From contig NZ_WOTG01000001.1 of assembly GCF_011516925.1 (NCBI RefSeq), positions 372,001-436,000 of the forward strand: a stretch of DNA of 64,000 bases, given 5' to 3'. Within the stretch, counting starts at the first letter, position 1. Each line of letters opens with the position of its first letter. This document shows, in pieces, positions 51,206 to 59,921 of the stretch. A program made the position numbers and the translations under genes. The notes below the pieces were generated by a model. That model was not told where the DNA came from. It was given only the letters and a program-made list of their open reading frames with translations, and searched no databases. The DNA is from Acetobacter fabarum. GTDB taxonomy: Bacteria > Pseudomonadota > Alphaproteobacteria > Acetobacterales > Acetobacteraceae.

Positions 51206-52380
51206 GCCCTGCCCCTCCGCCACACACGACCGGCAAAGGGCAGATAGAGCAGAAAATACGCGTAGTACCCCACCATACCCAGCCGGGCCACCAGCATCCA
51301 CACTCCCTGCATGTGGTGCAGGCCTGCGCAGGCCACTGCCACGGCAGAGCAGACAAGCAGACCCATAGCCCCCATCCGCACGACCACGGGTGCGCTGTGG
51401 GCGGCATCCGTTGCACGGTCCAGCCAGGGGACGGCAAACAGAACAGCCACCGCTCCGCCAGAAAGCAGCAGCCCCCCCAGCTTGAACGGCACGGCCTGCA
51501 TCATTCCGTAAAAGGGCAGAAAATACCATTCCGGCTCAATATCGGCCGGGGTGTGCAGCGGATTGGCCGGGCGGTAATTGGCGGGTTCGACTATAAGCTC
51601 CGGCCAGAAACACAGCACCCCGACAAAGGCCAGCGCAACCAGCACAATGGCCAGCATATCCCGCACCGTAAAATAGGGGTGAAAAGGCAAAACCCCCGTT
51701 GCCGCAGTTGGGCGGGCAGATGGGCTGGAACTCCCCCGTGCATGCACATGGGCAATATGCCCCAACACCACCCCTACAATCAGGAATGCCAGCCCAAAAT
51801 GCAGGGCAAACATGCGGTGCAGCGTGGGTGTGCCGGGGGAATCCCCACCCAGAAAAACACCTTCCAGCCATCCACCGGCAAGGGGGAGTGCTCCCACCGC
51901 CTTACCCGCAACATCCGCCCCCCAGTAGGACATCTGCCCCCAGGGCAGCACGTACCCTGCAAAGGCCGTAACCATAACCATGACCAGCAGAGCGCACCCG
52001 CTCAGCCACACAGCACGGCGTGGCGGCAGGTAGGAGCGGTAGTACAGCCCCCGCAACAGGTGCACATACAGGGCCAGCATAAAAAAAGAAGCGCCGGTCA
52101 TGTGCATGGCGCGTAGCAGCCAACCTGCTGGCATGCGGCGCTCAATGCTTTCAACCGAGCCAAAGGCCAGCCCCGCATCGGGCGTATAAACCAGCGTAAG
52201 GGTAAGCCCGGTAAGCAGCATAAGGGCCAGTATGGCGCACAGGACTGCCCCTATGGTCCACAGCCAGTTCAGGTCCGCCGGGAGCGGCAGGCGGCCATAC
52301 GCCTTGGCCCACGCGCTCAACTGGTCCTGCGTCGCAGGCTCCGCGCCCTGTCCGTTATGGCAGACTGGTTTGCCAGCCAT
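51202..52380 (-). CDS. petB: cytochrome b of the bc1 complex
   Basis: A 392-residue cytochrome b with eight helices. The two heme pairs are intact: H93/H107 (RAMHMTGASFF... YVHLLRG) and H194/H208 (FALHFGLAFL... GHIAH), each 14 apart. The quinol-oxidation motif PEWY is at 283-286 (DIEPEWYFLPFYG). Nothing suggests decay. The Rieske gene (petA) that normally precedes petB is missing: 168 bases upstream begins divergent hemF. Start at 52380; four-base overlap with petC. Confidence 0.95.
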   Translation of the reverse strand: MAGKPVCHNGQGAEPATQDQLSAWAKAYGRLPLPADLNWLWTIGAVLCAILALMLLTGLTLTLVYTPDAGLAFGSVESIERRMPAGWLLRAMHMTGASFFMLALYVHLLRGLYYRSYLPPRRAVWLSGCALLVMVMVTAFAGYVLPWGQMSYWGADVAGKAVGALPLAGGWLEGVFLGGDSPGTPTLHRMFALHFGLAFLIVGVVLGHIAHVHARGSSSPSARPTAATGVLPFHPYFTVRDMLAIVLVALAFVGVLCFWPELIVEPANYRPANPLHTPADIEPEWYFLPFYGMMQAVPFKLGGLLLSGGAVAVLFAVPWLDRATDAAHSAPVVVRMGAMGLLVCSAVAVACAGLHHMQGVWMLVARLGMVGYYAYFLLYLPFAGRVWRRGRA

Positions 52381-52548
52381 TGCACTTCTCCCCCACGCCC
52401 CACCACATTCGGGCGGGCTCAGGTTCCCGTTTAACGATGAACCGGATGATCTTGCAATGACCGGCCCTAAGGCGCACCCCTTGAAAAAATGCCCTAAGCC
52501 GATTCTCTGCTTGCCGGGCAGCAGACCAGTATGGAAAGAGCTTTACAC

Positions 52549-53463
52549 ATGACGCCGACAAAGCCTGCCTCCGTTCCCTCCCATGACAAGCTCAAGGACG
52601 CGGCACGCGCATGGTTTGAAACTCTGCGTAACCAGATATGCACAGCCTTTGAAACCATTGAGGCAGACGCCGCCGCACAGAACAGCCCGGTACTTCCCGG
52701 CCACGAACAGCCCTCCCGCTTTGAACGCAAAAGCTGGAACCGCCTGAATGAAGACGGAACCCCCGGCGGCGGCGGCGTGATGAGCCTGATGCGTGGCCGG
52801 GTTTTTGAAAAAGTGGGGGTCAATGTCTCCACCGTGGAGGGAACATTCCCCCCCGATTTTGCGGCCACCATTCCCGGCGCGACCGAAAACCCGCATTTTT
52901 TTGCAACCGGCATCAGCCTTGTTGCCCATATGTGCAACCCGCTGGTCCCTGCCGCTCACTTTAACACCCGCATGATCATTACAACGCAGGGCTGGTTTGG
53001 GGGTGGGGGCGATATTACTCCCATGTTCCCCGCCAGCGCCGAAGCGCAGGACGATGCCGCCACCTTCCATGATGCGTTTGCCAAGGCATGCAATGCGCAC
53101 GACCCGGAGTATTACCCACGCTTCAAGGCATGGTGTGACAAATACTTCTACCTTCCCCACCGCAACGAACCACGCGGCCTTGGCGGTATTTTTTATGACC
53201 GGCTGGACAGCGGCAATGCGGAAGAGGACTTTGCCTTTACCAAAGATGTCGGCCTTGCTTTTCTGGATGCCTACCCGCGCATTATCCGTGGCCGGATGAT
53301 GGAACCCTGGACCCCCGAACAGCGCGATGCCCAGCTTGTGCGCCGTGGCCGTTACGTGGAATTCAACCTGCTGCATGACCGGGGCACGCTGTTCGGGCTT
53401 AAAACCGGCGGCAACACGGAAGCCATTCTGATGAGCATGCCACCAGAGGTTAAATGGCCGTAA
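52549..53463 (+). CDS. hemF: oxygen-dependent coproporphyrinogen III oxidase
   Basis: Aerobic conversion of coproporphyrinogen III to protoporphyrinogen IX in heme synthesis. The protein has 304 residues from the ATG at 52549, chosen because GGAAAGAG lies eight bases ahead; 52531 is an alternative. Typical segments are seen: RKSWNRLNEDGTPGGGGVMS, NPHFFATGISLVAHMCNPL, GWFGGGGDITPMFP, HRNEPRGLGGIFYD and RRGRYVEFNLLHDRGT. Divergent from petB; heme supply and heme use are side by side. Confidence 0.96.
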   Translation: MTPTKPASVPSHDKLKDAARAWFETLRNQICTAFETIEADAAAQNSPVLPGHEQPSRFERKSWNRLNEDGTPGGGGVMSLMRGRVFEKVGVNVSTVEGTFPPDFAATIPGATENPHFFATGISLVAHMCNPLVPAAHFNTRMIITTQGWFGGGGDITPMFPASAEAQDDAATFHDAFAKACNAHDPEYYPRFKAWCDKYFYLPHRNEPRGLGGIFYDRLDSGNAEEDFAFTKDVGLAFLDAYPRIIRGRMMEPWTPEQRDAQLVRRGRYVEFNLLHDRGTLFGLKTGGNTEAILMSMPPEVKWP

Positions 53464-53564
53464 TAAAATGGCCGTGTTTCTGCCTTTAATTTCGCATAGT
53501 ATGGAACCGCGATACCCACAATGAAGGCTATTGGTGTTTGTCTAATCTCATCCCTGCTTCTTCA

Positions 53565-54710
53565 ATGATGCGCCAACACCATGGTCTTGCCCTGTCCCGC
53601 CGCCTGTTTCTGGGCGGGGCACTGGGGAGTATGGCCGCAGCGGCCACGGCCCATGCGGCAGATGACATACTGGTAGGCCCGGCCCCCACCGCCACGTCTG
53701 ACCAGACCACAAAGCTGATTGTGGCTGGCAGTGCAGAAACACCCTGCGGCGCATGGGCCACCCGGCTGGCTCCAGATATGGCGGAAGAGCTGGGGCAGCC
53801 GCCTTTTGACCTCACCTTCACCACCGGGTGGGACGGCGTAACAGGCGCAAACCTGTTTGATGCGCAGGAGCAATTGAGCACCGCATCCAGCACGTTACTT
53901 GTACCCGGCACGGCACTTATGGCCGCCATGACCGGGGATAGCCGCGTGCATTACGCGTATCAGCGCTGGCTACCTGTGTTAACAATATGCCAACCTAGCG
54001 TGGTTGTGGGGCATGTCAGCCTGCACCGCTCGCTTGGCGTTATTCTGAGCAGCAAAACCACCCGCATTGCGGTTTCCACCCCCACAGGGCCGGAACTGCC
54101 GACCCTTCTGGCCTTTGACCTGCTGGCCCTGCGGCCCCTGCCAGTCAGTGGCTATGCCACACCGGATGCCGCCATGGCCGCCCTGACCGGCGGACTGGTC
54201 GATGCCATTCAACTCCCCATGGATGCAGCCCTGAAGGAGCGGCTGGACACACTGGCCACCAAAGGGTTTGTCCCGCTCTTTCTCAACACCGTAGCGCCAC
54301 CCGTGCCAACACCGGCGGATATGGTGTTACCCCCCACCTTCCCGACCATATTGCTGCAAGAACGCAGAACATCCACACCGGCTTTTCTGCCACAGGCATG
54401 GCAGGCCATTGCGTCTGCCGCCAGCCTTAAGGCAGCCCTTGTTCTGCCCCTGTTAACGTCCCCCGCCAAAGTGGCGCGCTGGCGGCATGCGGCGGAAACA
54501 TGCGCAGCCAAACTGAACCTGCAACAGATTGCGCTGGCTAACGGCCAAACCGTACTTTCGGGCGCAAAATGCATTGCCTCCTACGGCATGGCCACTCCCG
54601 ATGTAAACGTGGGCATGGCACTCCGCCGCTGGCTGGCACTTAACCTGCCACGCTGGCGGAGCACACCAGTCCCCCCTGCGCAGCCCTTACCGCCTGCGCC
54701 TGCGCAGTAA
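53565..54710 (+). CDS. TctC/Bug-like periplasmic solute-binding protein
   Basis: A 381-residue exported protein with a Tat-like signal (SRRLFLGGALGSMAAAATAHA) and a periplasmic binding body similar to the tripartite tricarboxylate (TctC/Bug) family: the segment SSTLLVPGTALMAAMTGDSRVHYAYQRWLPVL matches the family's 'DGYTLL...YDP..DF.PV' region. No tctA or tctB gene is nearby, so it is an orphan binding protein. The start may be the TTG at 53538. Its last 24 bases overlap the convergent smr gene. Assignment is by pattern, not by a decisive motif. Confidence 0.65.
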   Translation: MMRQHHGLALSRRLFLGGALGSMAAAATAHAADDILVGPAPTATSDQTTKLIVAGSAETPCGAWATRLAPDMAEELGQPPFDLTFTTGWDGVTGANLFDAQEQLSTASSTLLVPGTALMAAMTGDSRVHYAYQRWLPVLTICQPSVVVGHVSLHRSLGVILSSKTTRIAVSTPTGPELPTLLAFDLLALRPLPVSGYATPDAAMAALTGGLVDAIQLPMDAALKERLDTLATKGFVPLFLNTVAPPVPTPADMVLPPTFPTILLQERRTSTPAFLPQAWQAIASAASLKAALVLPLLTSPAKVARWRHAAETCAAKLNLQQIALANGQTVLSGAKCIASYGMATPDVNVGMALRRWLALNLPRWRSTPVPPAQPLPPAPAQ

Positions 54711-55331
54711 AATCCGGACAGAACCTTTATTCCCCTCATGGGGGTAAGCCAGCCCCAGTATGCTGGCCCGCATTTCCGGCCGCTCCAGCCAGTGGGGCAG
54801 TTCACGCCGTAAAATGCCGCCTTCCTGCCCTGTGCCCAGCCCTGTAATAATTTCCACACAGCGCAGGCCACGGTGGGCAGCAACGTCCATGAACTCTCTA
54901 AGCCGCACAAACGCTTCCTGCGCGACCATACCGTGCAGGTCGAGGCGTTTTTCCACCCGCATGCTCCCCTGGTGGAAACGCCGCCAGCTATAGTCATCCA
55001 CACCGGGCTGGCGCTGGCCAATTTTTTCCGCAATGGGCGGCGCTGGCCGTACCGTTATGGGGGCTACCGCTGGAGCAGGGTGGACTGTGGGGCGTACCTC
55101 CCACAACAGGCTCCCGGCGGGCCTGACCCTGGGCGGGGTTTTTTTATAATGCGTTTGCGGAATAGCCGCAGCATCCTCCGGCACAGGGGGCGCATCCCGG
55201 CCGAATGCCGTATCGGCCATGGGGGGAACAAGACTGGCGCTGGTCAGGGGGGCCACATCACGCACCACCAGCGCCCAGAGTTGCTTTTCCGCCTCCTGTA
55301 ACTGACGCCGCCTTTTTACCACCCTGTCCAC
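54687..55331 (-). CDS. Smr domain protein
   Basis: A 214-residue protein with a C-terminal Smr domain, a possible endonuclease fold related to the end of MutS2. The domain is seen in RLDLHGMVAQEAFVRLREFM (LDLHG motif) and VEIITGLGTGQEGGILRRELPHWL (TGxG motif), with the GSVRILLRRRRR end. The N-terminal 110 residues are Pro-rich and poorly structured. This arrangement is widespread in alphaproteobacteria, where it usually follows mltA; that partner is absent here. Confidence 0.88.
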   Translation of the reverse strand: MDRVVKRRRQLQEAEKQLWALVVRDVAPLTSASLVPPMADTAFGRDAPPVPEDAAAIPQTHYKKTPPRVRPAGSLLWEVRPTVHPAPAVAPITVRPAPPIAEKIGQRQPGVDDYSWRRFHQGSMRVEKRLDLHGMVAQEAFVRLREFMDVAAHRGLRCVEIITGLGTGQEGGILRRELPHWLERPEMRASILGLAYPHEGNKGSVRILLRRRRR

Positions 55332-55384
55332 CTATCGCGCTTTATTCCAACCGATCTGGCCCGGCATACCCTGCCACAAACACA

Positions 55385-55427
55385 AACGGCCCGCCCCACA
55401 GGCTTTATCACCTGCGGACGAGCCGTT
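55385..55427 (-). terminator. imperfect hairpin, possible second terminator of the peroxidase transcript
   Basis: On the minus strand AACGGC and CCGCAGG pair with CCTGTGG and GCCGTT around an eight-base loop, with a small internal mismatch, and TTTGTGTTTG follows. It lies beyond a stronger hairpin at 55443-55466, in the gap before smr. Confidence 0.45.
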
Positions 55428-55442
55428 GTTCAAGCACAGAAA

Positions 55443-55466
55443 GCGGGCATCCTCAAAGATGCCCGC
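55443..55466 (-). terminator. terminator hairpin after the tri-heme peroxidase
   Basis: GCGGGCATC and GATGCCCGC form a 9-bp perfect stem over a six-base loop; the minus-strand product is followed by TTTCTGTG. It is 16 bases past the peroxidase stop. Confidence 0.7.
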
Positions 55467-55482
55467 CCCGTGTCTTTCTGTT

Positions 55483-56901
55483 TTACTGTTTGGTGTTGGT
55501 CAGTTCATGGCCTTCATACTTGCCCGTCAGGGTTTGCAGGAACGCCACAATATCCGCCACATCCTGGTCAGACGGGTTGCTATCCGGCGTCTGGTAGCGG
55601 GCCATTTTGCGCACGGCTTCATCCAGTGTTTTTACGCTGCCATCGTGGAAGTAAGGTGCGGTCAGCGTAATGTTGCGCAAGGTGGGCACCACAAAGCGGT
55701 TCTGGTCCAGCTTGTTATGGCTGATGGCGTAGATCCCTTCATCCGCATCAGTCAGCTTGCCACCGCGATCCTTGAAGTAATCGGACTCCAGCCCCATGAC
55801 TTCGTAACCACCGCCGCCAACACCAATGCCGCTATGGCAACCCGAGCAGCCAATGGCCTTGAACCGCTCATAACCACGTTTGGCCTGCGGGCTGATCGCG
55901 TCTTCCTTGCCCTTGAGATATTCATCAAACGGGCTGTCTGGCGTGATCAGGGTTTTTTCAAACTCGGCAATGGCCTGCGTAATGGTCTGCTGATCAACCT
56001 GCACATCCGGGCCAAAGGCGGCCTTGAACATACCGGCGTAATCGGGGTCTGCTGCCAGCTTCTGGGCAACTTCCGACCAGTCATGCGATCCCATTTCCAG
56101 CGGGTTCATAACCGGGCCTGCGGCCTGTGCGGCAAGGTCTGGCGCACGGGCATTCCAGAACTGGGCGATCTTGAAATACGCATCATACACGGTTGGCACG
56201 TTAATCGGGCCTTTCTGGCCGCCAATACCTGTTGCGGTTACCAGATTATCCACCCCGCCCTTGTCCAGCCCGTGGCAGCTTGCGCAGTTGAGCGTGTTGT
56301 CGCCTGACAGTTTTTTGTCAAAAAACAGCTTTTTGCCCAGTGCAACCTTTACCGGGTCCACCTCCACGCTTTCCGGCACGGGGCGTACGGGTTCGGCAGC
56401 CAGTGCCTGGGTTGCACCCGTATTGGCGTAGTATTTACGCCGGGTCTGCTGCACCCATGCCAGAATGTCCTGCCGCTCGGCATTGGACAGATGCGCATGC
56501 CAGTGCAGCAGCAGGTACTGTGCCGGGGGCATGCGGTTCTGCACAATGACTTCCTCAATGCGCGACAGCTCTTCTTCCGACGGCGGCGTACCGTGTTCAA
56601 ACGCATGCAGAACAGGTTCCATACGGAAATGGCGCAACCCCTGATCGCGATCCCGTTCCATAATCGTGTTCGCCACTGGCAGACGGAAGTAAAAAGGCAG
56701 GTCCCGACCTGTTGCATGGCAGTAATCGCAACGTGCTTCATTCAGCGCATTAAACGCAGCCAAAGCAACGGGGTCTTTATGTGTTGATGAAGACGGCACA
56801 AGCTCTGTTGCCGTTACATGGTCGTAATGCTGCAAAAACGCAACTGTACCACCGTATGCCAGCAAGCCGACCCCTGCCAGAGAGACTAATATACGTTTCA
56901 A
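55483..56901 (-). CDS. tri-heme cytochrome c peroxidase, YhjA type
   Basis: A 472-residue periplasmic peroxidase with an N-terminal membrane anchor (residues 3-21) and three CXXCH sites: CDYCH (58-62), CASCH (206-210) and CSGCH (352-356). The two C-terminal sites make the classical di-heme CCP/MauG core, with GKKLFFDKKLSGDNTLNCASCHGLDKGGVD and APYFHDGSVKTLDEAVR; the extra N-terminal heme domain is the mark of the E. coli YhjA (Ccp) group, which takes electrons directly from quinol and uses H2O2 as respiratory oxidant under low oxygen. It needs the ccm system encoded at 5-10 kb. A perfect FNR box lies 65 bases upstream of the start, matching YhjA regulation in E. coli. Confidence 0.93.
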   Translation of the reverse strand: MKRILVSLAGVGLLAYGGTVAFLQHYDHVTATELVPSSSTHKDPVALAAFNALNEARCDYCHATGRDLPFYFRLPVANTIMERDRDQGLRHFRMEPVLHAFEHGTPPSEEELSRIEEVIVQNRMPPAQYLLLHWHAHLSNAERQDILAWVQQTRRKYYANTGATQALAAEPVRPVPESVEVDPVKVALGKKLFFDKKLSGDNTLNCASCHGLDKGGVDNLVTATGIGGQKGPINVPTVYDAYFKIAQFWNARAPDLAAQAAGPVMNPLEMGSHDWSEVAQKLAADPDYAGMFKAAFGPDVQVDQQTITQAIAEFEKTLITPDSPFDEYLKGKEDAISPQAKRGYERFKAIGCSGCHSGIGVGGGGYEVMGLESDYFKDRGGKLTDADEGIYAISHNKLDQNRFVVPTLRNITLTAPYFHDGSVKTLDEAVRKMARYQTPDSNPSDQDVADIVAFLQTLTGKYEGHELTNTKQ

Positions 56902-56965
56902 ACCCCGATCCCCCGGTTCTATTTCTTTCTCTTATACGTTTTATTCATTCTTGAGCCCGTTGTGT

Positions 56966-56979
56966 TTGATGCACATCAA
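56966..56979. promoter_or_regulatory. FNR/Anr-type binding site
   Basis: TTGATGCACATCAA is an exact fit to the FNR consensus TTGAT-N4-ATCAA. If it is centred at -41.5 of a class II promoter, transcription would start near 56931, and a fair -10 (TAAAAC on the minus strand, 56943-56938) falls at the right spacing. Confidence 0.88.
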
Positions 56980-57023
56980 AATGTCAAAACGATTATTTTT
57001 ATCGTAATAATAGATAAATCCGA

Positions 57024-57878
57024 TCAGGCGAGCGGGCTGTTCACCAGATCGTGCATAAGACGTGCCCGGGCTATGGCCACGTACTCCGCATCTATTTCCA
57101 TCCCTACACCACTGCACCCAAGGCGCTGGGCGGCCAGCAGGGTGGTGCCTGTGCCCATAAACGGGTCAAGCACCCGGCCTTTGGATTTGCCATGAAGCAG
57201 AATGCACTGCTCGGGCAGGGCTATGGGGAAAGTGCCGGGATGATCAAATTTTTCCGCCCGCCCGCGCACGGTCTCGTAAGGGATAAACCACGCATCCCCC
57301 CGGCAGCGGCGGTCCTGCTGGTGGCCACGGCGGGCAATGTTGGTTTTGTCCTTGTAAGGCACACCCGCGCTCAACCGGTCCAGCGGCACATCCCCTTCGA
57401 GCGTGAAGTGAAAAAGATGTTCATGCCCACGGTGCAGGTAGCGCTGGCTGTTCATGGGTTTAAAATGGCCAAAGCTATCCTCCCCCACGGAGATGGATTT
57501 GACCCATGAAATATGGTTTTGCAGCACAAACAGGTCGCGCAGACGCACGGCCAGCTCAAACGGCAGCCACGGCTGTGCAGATGAGCCTGAAATGTTCAGA
57601 AAAAAAGACCCGTCCGGCTTAAGCACCCGCTGTAACTGTGAGGCAACCTCCACCATCCAGTCCAGATAATCGTTTTCTTCCCGCCGGTCGGGGTAGCTCC
57701 GGTAGGACAGGCCAATATTGTAGGGGGGGGATGTAACAATCACATCCACGGTTTCGGCCTGCATGCGCCGTAATGCGCGCAGGCAGTCGCCTAGAACAAT
57801 GTCCTGACGACCAACCTTATAGCGTTTTGCCCGTGCGGGCGGGGTGGTGGAACCCGTGGCCGGCTTGTCCGCACTCAC
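57024..57878 (-). CDS. orphan beta-class DNA methyltransferase
   Basis: A 284-residue site-specific DNA methyltransferase. The order of motifs is beta-class: catalytic motif IV TSPPYN at residues 49-54 near the N terminus and the SAM motif DPFMGTGTTLLAA (238-250) near the C terminus, with HPGTFPIALPEQCI before it. A TSPPY motif is more usual for N4-cytosine enzymes, DPPY for N6-adenine ones such as CcrM, so the modified base is likely but not certainly cytosine. No restriction endonuclease is beside it. Its start overlaps the TimA gene by four bases, and it is the downstream gene of that pair. Confidence 0.88.
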   Translation of the reverse strand: MSADKPATGSTTPPARAKRYKVGRQDIVLGDCLRALRRMQAETVDVIVTSPPYNIGLSYRSYPDRREENDYLDWMVEVASQLQRVLKPDGSFFLNISGSSAQPWLPFELAVRLRDLFVLQNHISWVKSISVGEDSFGHFKPMNSQRYLHRGHEHLFHFTLEGDVPLDRLSAGVPYKDKTNIARRGHQQDRRCRGDAWFIPYETVRGRAEKFDHPGTFPIALPEQCILLHGKSKGRVLDPFMGTGTTLLAAQRLGCSGVGMEIDAEYVAIARARLMHDLVNSPLA

Positions 57879-58555
57879 GCACTACGCGCCGCCGCAAGAC
57901 GCCAGCCACTGCCACCAACGCCCAGCAGGCGTTCGAGCGTCCACATATCGGAAAACTCGGTCACGGCATCCGTGCCGGTAACTGGCTGGCCAGCCTGATC
58001 TTCCACCAGACTGATCTGGTCGGAAACAATGCGCACATCAATGGCTACCCCAAGCCCTACGTCCAGCTTTGTCAGCCGCACGTCCTCGATGGCGAGCGAG
58101 CGCACGGCCTGAATGTCTGTCCGCTGCTTCTGCCCGGCGGCTTCACGCGCGGTAATGGCGGCATCGAAGGAGTTATAGACCGCGGGTGTCAGGTAGGTTT
58201 GCAGCACATCCCGGTTACCCTGGGCGTAGGCTTCCACAACCTGTGCGAACACGGTCTGCACGCTCATCAGGAACTGCTGGGGGGTAAATGCTGTATCCTG
58301 CTGGTTAATCTCAACCAGCAATTGCCCAACCCGCGTGCCGGGGGATGGCACATCGTATTCAACAGCGGGGCCAGTTGGCTCCACCTTGTTTTCCACCACA
58401 CGGGACGCTGCCTCCGCACGGGGGGGAACAGGCATGGTGGGGGGCTGGATGCCAACACGCTTACCCAGAACACTCCGCAACCGCAGAGCCAGAAAAGCGG
58501 CTACCAAAGCCAGAAGAACCAGATCGACCGGAAAGTGGTCGAGAGAAAAATCCAT
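57875..58555 (-). CDS. Tim44/TimA domain protein
   Basis: A 226-residue protein with one N-terminal membrane helix (LDHFPVDLVLLALVAAFLALRL) and a C-terminal Tim44-like domain (about 85-220): FTPQQFLMSVQTVFAQVVEAYAQGNRDVLQTYLTPAVYNSF, DVRLTKLDVGLGVAIDVRIVSDQI, DMWTLERLLG and the final WRLAAARSA. In Caulobacter the equivalent TimA is membrane-bound with no mitochondrial-style import role proven. It is near secB, as often in the class, though a histidine phosphatase gene lies between. Confidence 0.9.
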   Translation of the reverse strand: MDFSLDHFPVDLVLLALVAAFLALRLRSVLGKRVGIQPPTMPVPPRAEAASRVVENKVEPTGPAVEYDVPSPGTRVGQLLVEINQQDTAFTPQQFLMSVQTVFAQVVEAYAQGNRDVLQTYLTPAVYNSFDAAITAREAAGQKQRTDIQAVRSLAIEDVRLTKLDVGLGVAIDVRIVSDQISLVEDQAGQPVTGTDAVTEFSDMWTLERLLGVGGSGWRLAAARSA

Positions 58556-58737
58556 CTGTTAAACGTCCACCAATCTGCCTGCACACAGCGTTTGCAGGTT
58601 TATATATTATTACGGGAAGAGCACTTTTCCTCGGGCTCTCATTATCACATAGTCATGACAGAGTGCGGTTACAATGAATACCAGTCCATCCGCCCTTGTA
58701 AAAGACCATTCCTGTTTTAAAAACCACTCAGGCTACC

Positions 58738-59256
58738 ATGATCATCCTGCGTCATTGCGAAAGTGAGTTCAACCGCCTGTATAACCTGAGCGGGCGAGAC
58801 CCCTGTGTGCCCGACCCTGCCCTTTCCGCCCATGGGCAGGACCACGCCTATGCTCTGGTGGATGAACTCCGGCACAAAAACATTACGCGCATTCTGGTTT
58901 CGCCCTTTACCCGCACCCTGCAAACGGCCACCCCCATTGCCCGCGCGCTGGGCCTTACGCCACAGATAACGCCTCTTGTGCGCGAGCGGGGTATGTATTC
59001 GTGCGATGTTGGCTCCCCCGCCTCCGCACTCATGCAGGACTGGCCGCAGCTTGATTTTGCCTACCTGCCGGAAAAATGGTGGTCTCCCTTACCAGAATCC
59101 GACCGTGCACTCAGCCTGCGGGCGCAGCAGTTCCGTGAGCAGATGCGCAAGGACGCCCCGCATGAGCACACATTGGTTGTTTCCCACTGGTGGTTCCTGC
59201 TTGAACTGAGCAACCAAAGCCTGGAAAACGGGGACTGGCTGCATCTTTCCCCGTAA
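58738..59256 (+). CDS. histidine phosphatase family protein
   Basis: A 172-residue member of the histidine phosphatase (phosphoglycerate-mutase-like) superfamily. The active-site RHC-E motif is ILRHCESEFN at the N terminus (usually RHG), and the second His is in LVVSHWWFLLEL; the Arg of SPFTRTLQTA is also present. The substrate is unknown; small members act on sugar phosphates, phosphoprotein His or others. It stands alone, 138 bases before secB. Confidence 0.88.
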   Translation: MIILRHCESEFNRLYNLSGRDPCVPDPALSAHGQDHAYALVDELRHKNITRILVSPFTRTLQTATPIARALGLTPQITPLVRERGMYSCDVGSPASALMQDWPQLDFAYLPEKWWSPLPESDRALSLRAQQFREQMRKDAPHEHTLVVSHWWFLLELSNQSLENGDWLHLSP

Positions 59257-59393
59257 AAACAAACGCCCATACCCTCCCTCCGGCATGGTGCATACGCCCA
59301 GCAAAGACCCGGATTGGAGTGTTGGCTAACCCCGCAGGTCATGCTACCGCCTTAAGGGAACCCAATACGTTTGAGAGCAGGAAGCTGTCATCA

Positions 59394-59891
59394 ATGTCCG
59401 ATACTGCCCAGTCCGTTCCGCCCGCCCTGCCACTGGCCATTAACCTCCAGTACACGCGCGATCTTTCCTTTGAAGTGCCCGTTGGGGCAGAAATCTTTGC
59501 AACCCTGCGCGCTCAGCCCCAGATCAGCGTAAACATCGATGTGCAGACCAACCGCCTGCAGAGTGATCAGATGGTTTACGAAGTCATCCTGAGCATCAAG
59601 GCCGAAGCCAAGGAAGCCCCGGAAACGGAAAACGGCCCCGCCGGGCGCACGGTGTTCCTGACCGAACTGGTTTATGCAGCCGTTGTCACTCTGACCAACC
59701 CGCCGCCTGAACTGGTTGAACCCATTCTGCTGGTTGAAGTCCCGCGCCTGATCTTCCCCTATGCGCGCAACATCATCAGCGATGTCACGCGTGATGGTGG
59801 GTTCCCCCCCATTGTGCTGCAGCCGATCGACTTTGTGGCCCTGTGGCAGGCCCGCCGCGCAGAATTCCCTGAAGCAGCAGGCCACGCATAA
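59394..59891 (+). CDS. secB: protein-export chaperone SecB
   Basis: Tetrameric chaperone that keeps Sec preproteins unfolded and delivers them to SecA. From the ATG at 59394 the 165-residue protein contains INLQYTRDLSFEVP, the acidic SecA-binding strand region, VFLTELVYAAVVTL, LIFPYARNIISDVTRDGGFPPIVLQPIDF, all standard. The frame is open 75 bases upstream without conservation. It is followed by a strong terminator. Confidence 0.96.
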   Translation: MSDTAQSVPPALPLAINLQYTRDLSFEVPVGAEIFATLRAQPQISVNIDVQTNRLQSDQMVYEVILSIKAEAKEAPETENGPAGRTVFLTELVYAAVVTLTNPPPELVEPILLVEVPRLIFPYARNIISDVTRDGGFPPIVLQPIDFVALWQARRAEFPEAAGHA

Positions 59892-59921
59892 GCCTCTGCT
59901 TTGGGTGTAACAGCGCCTTGC

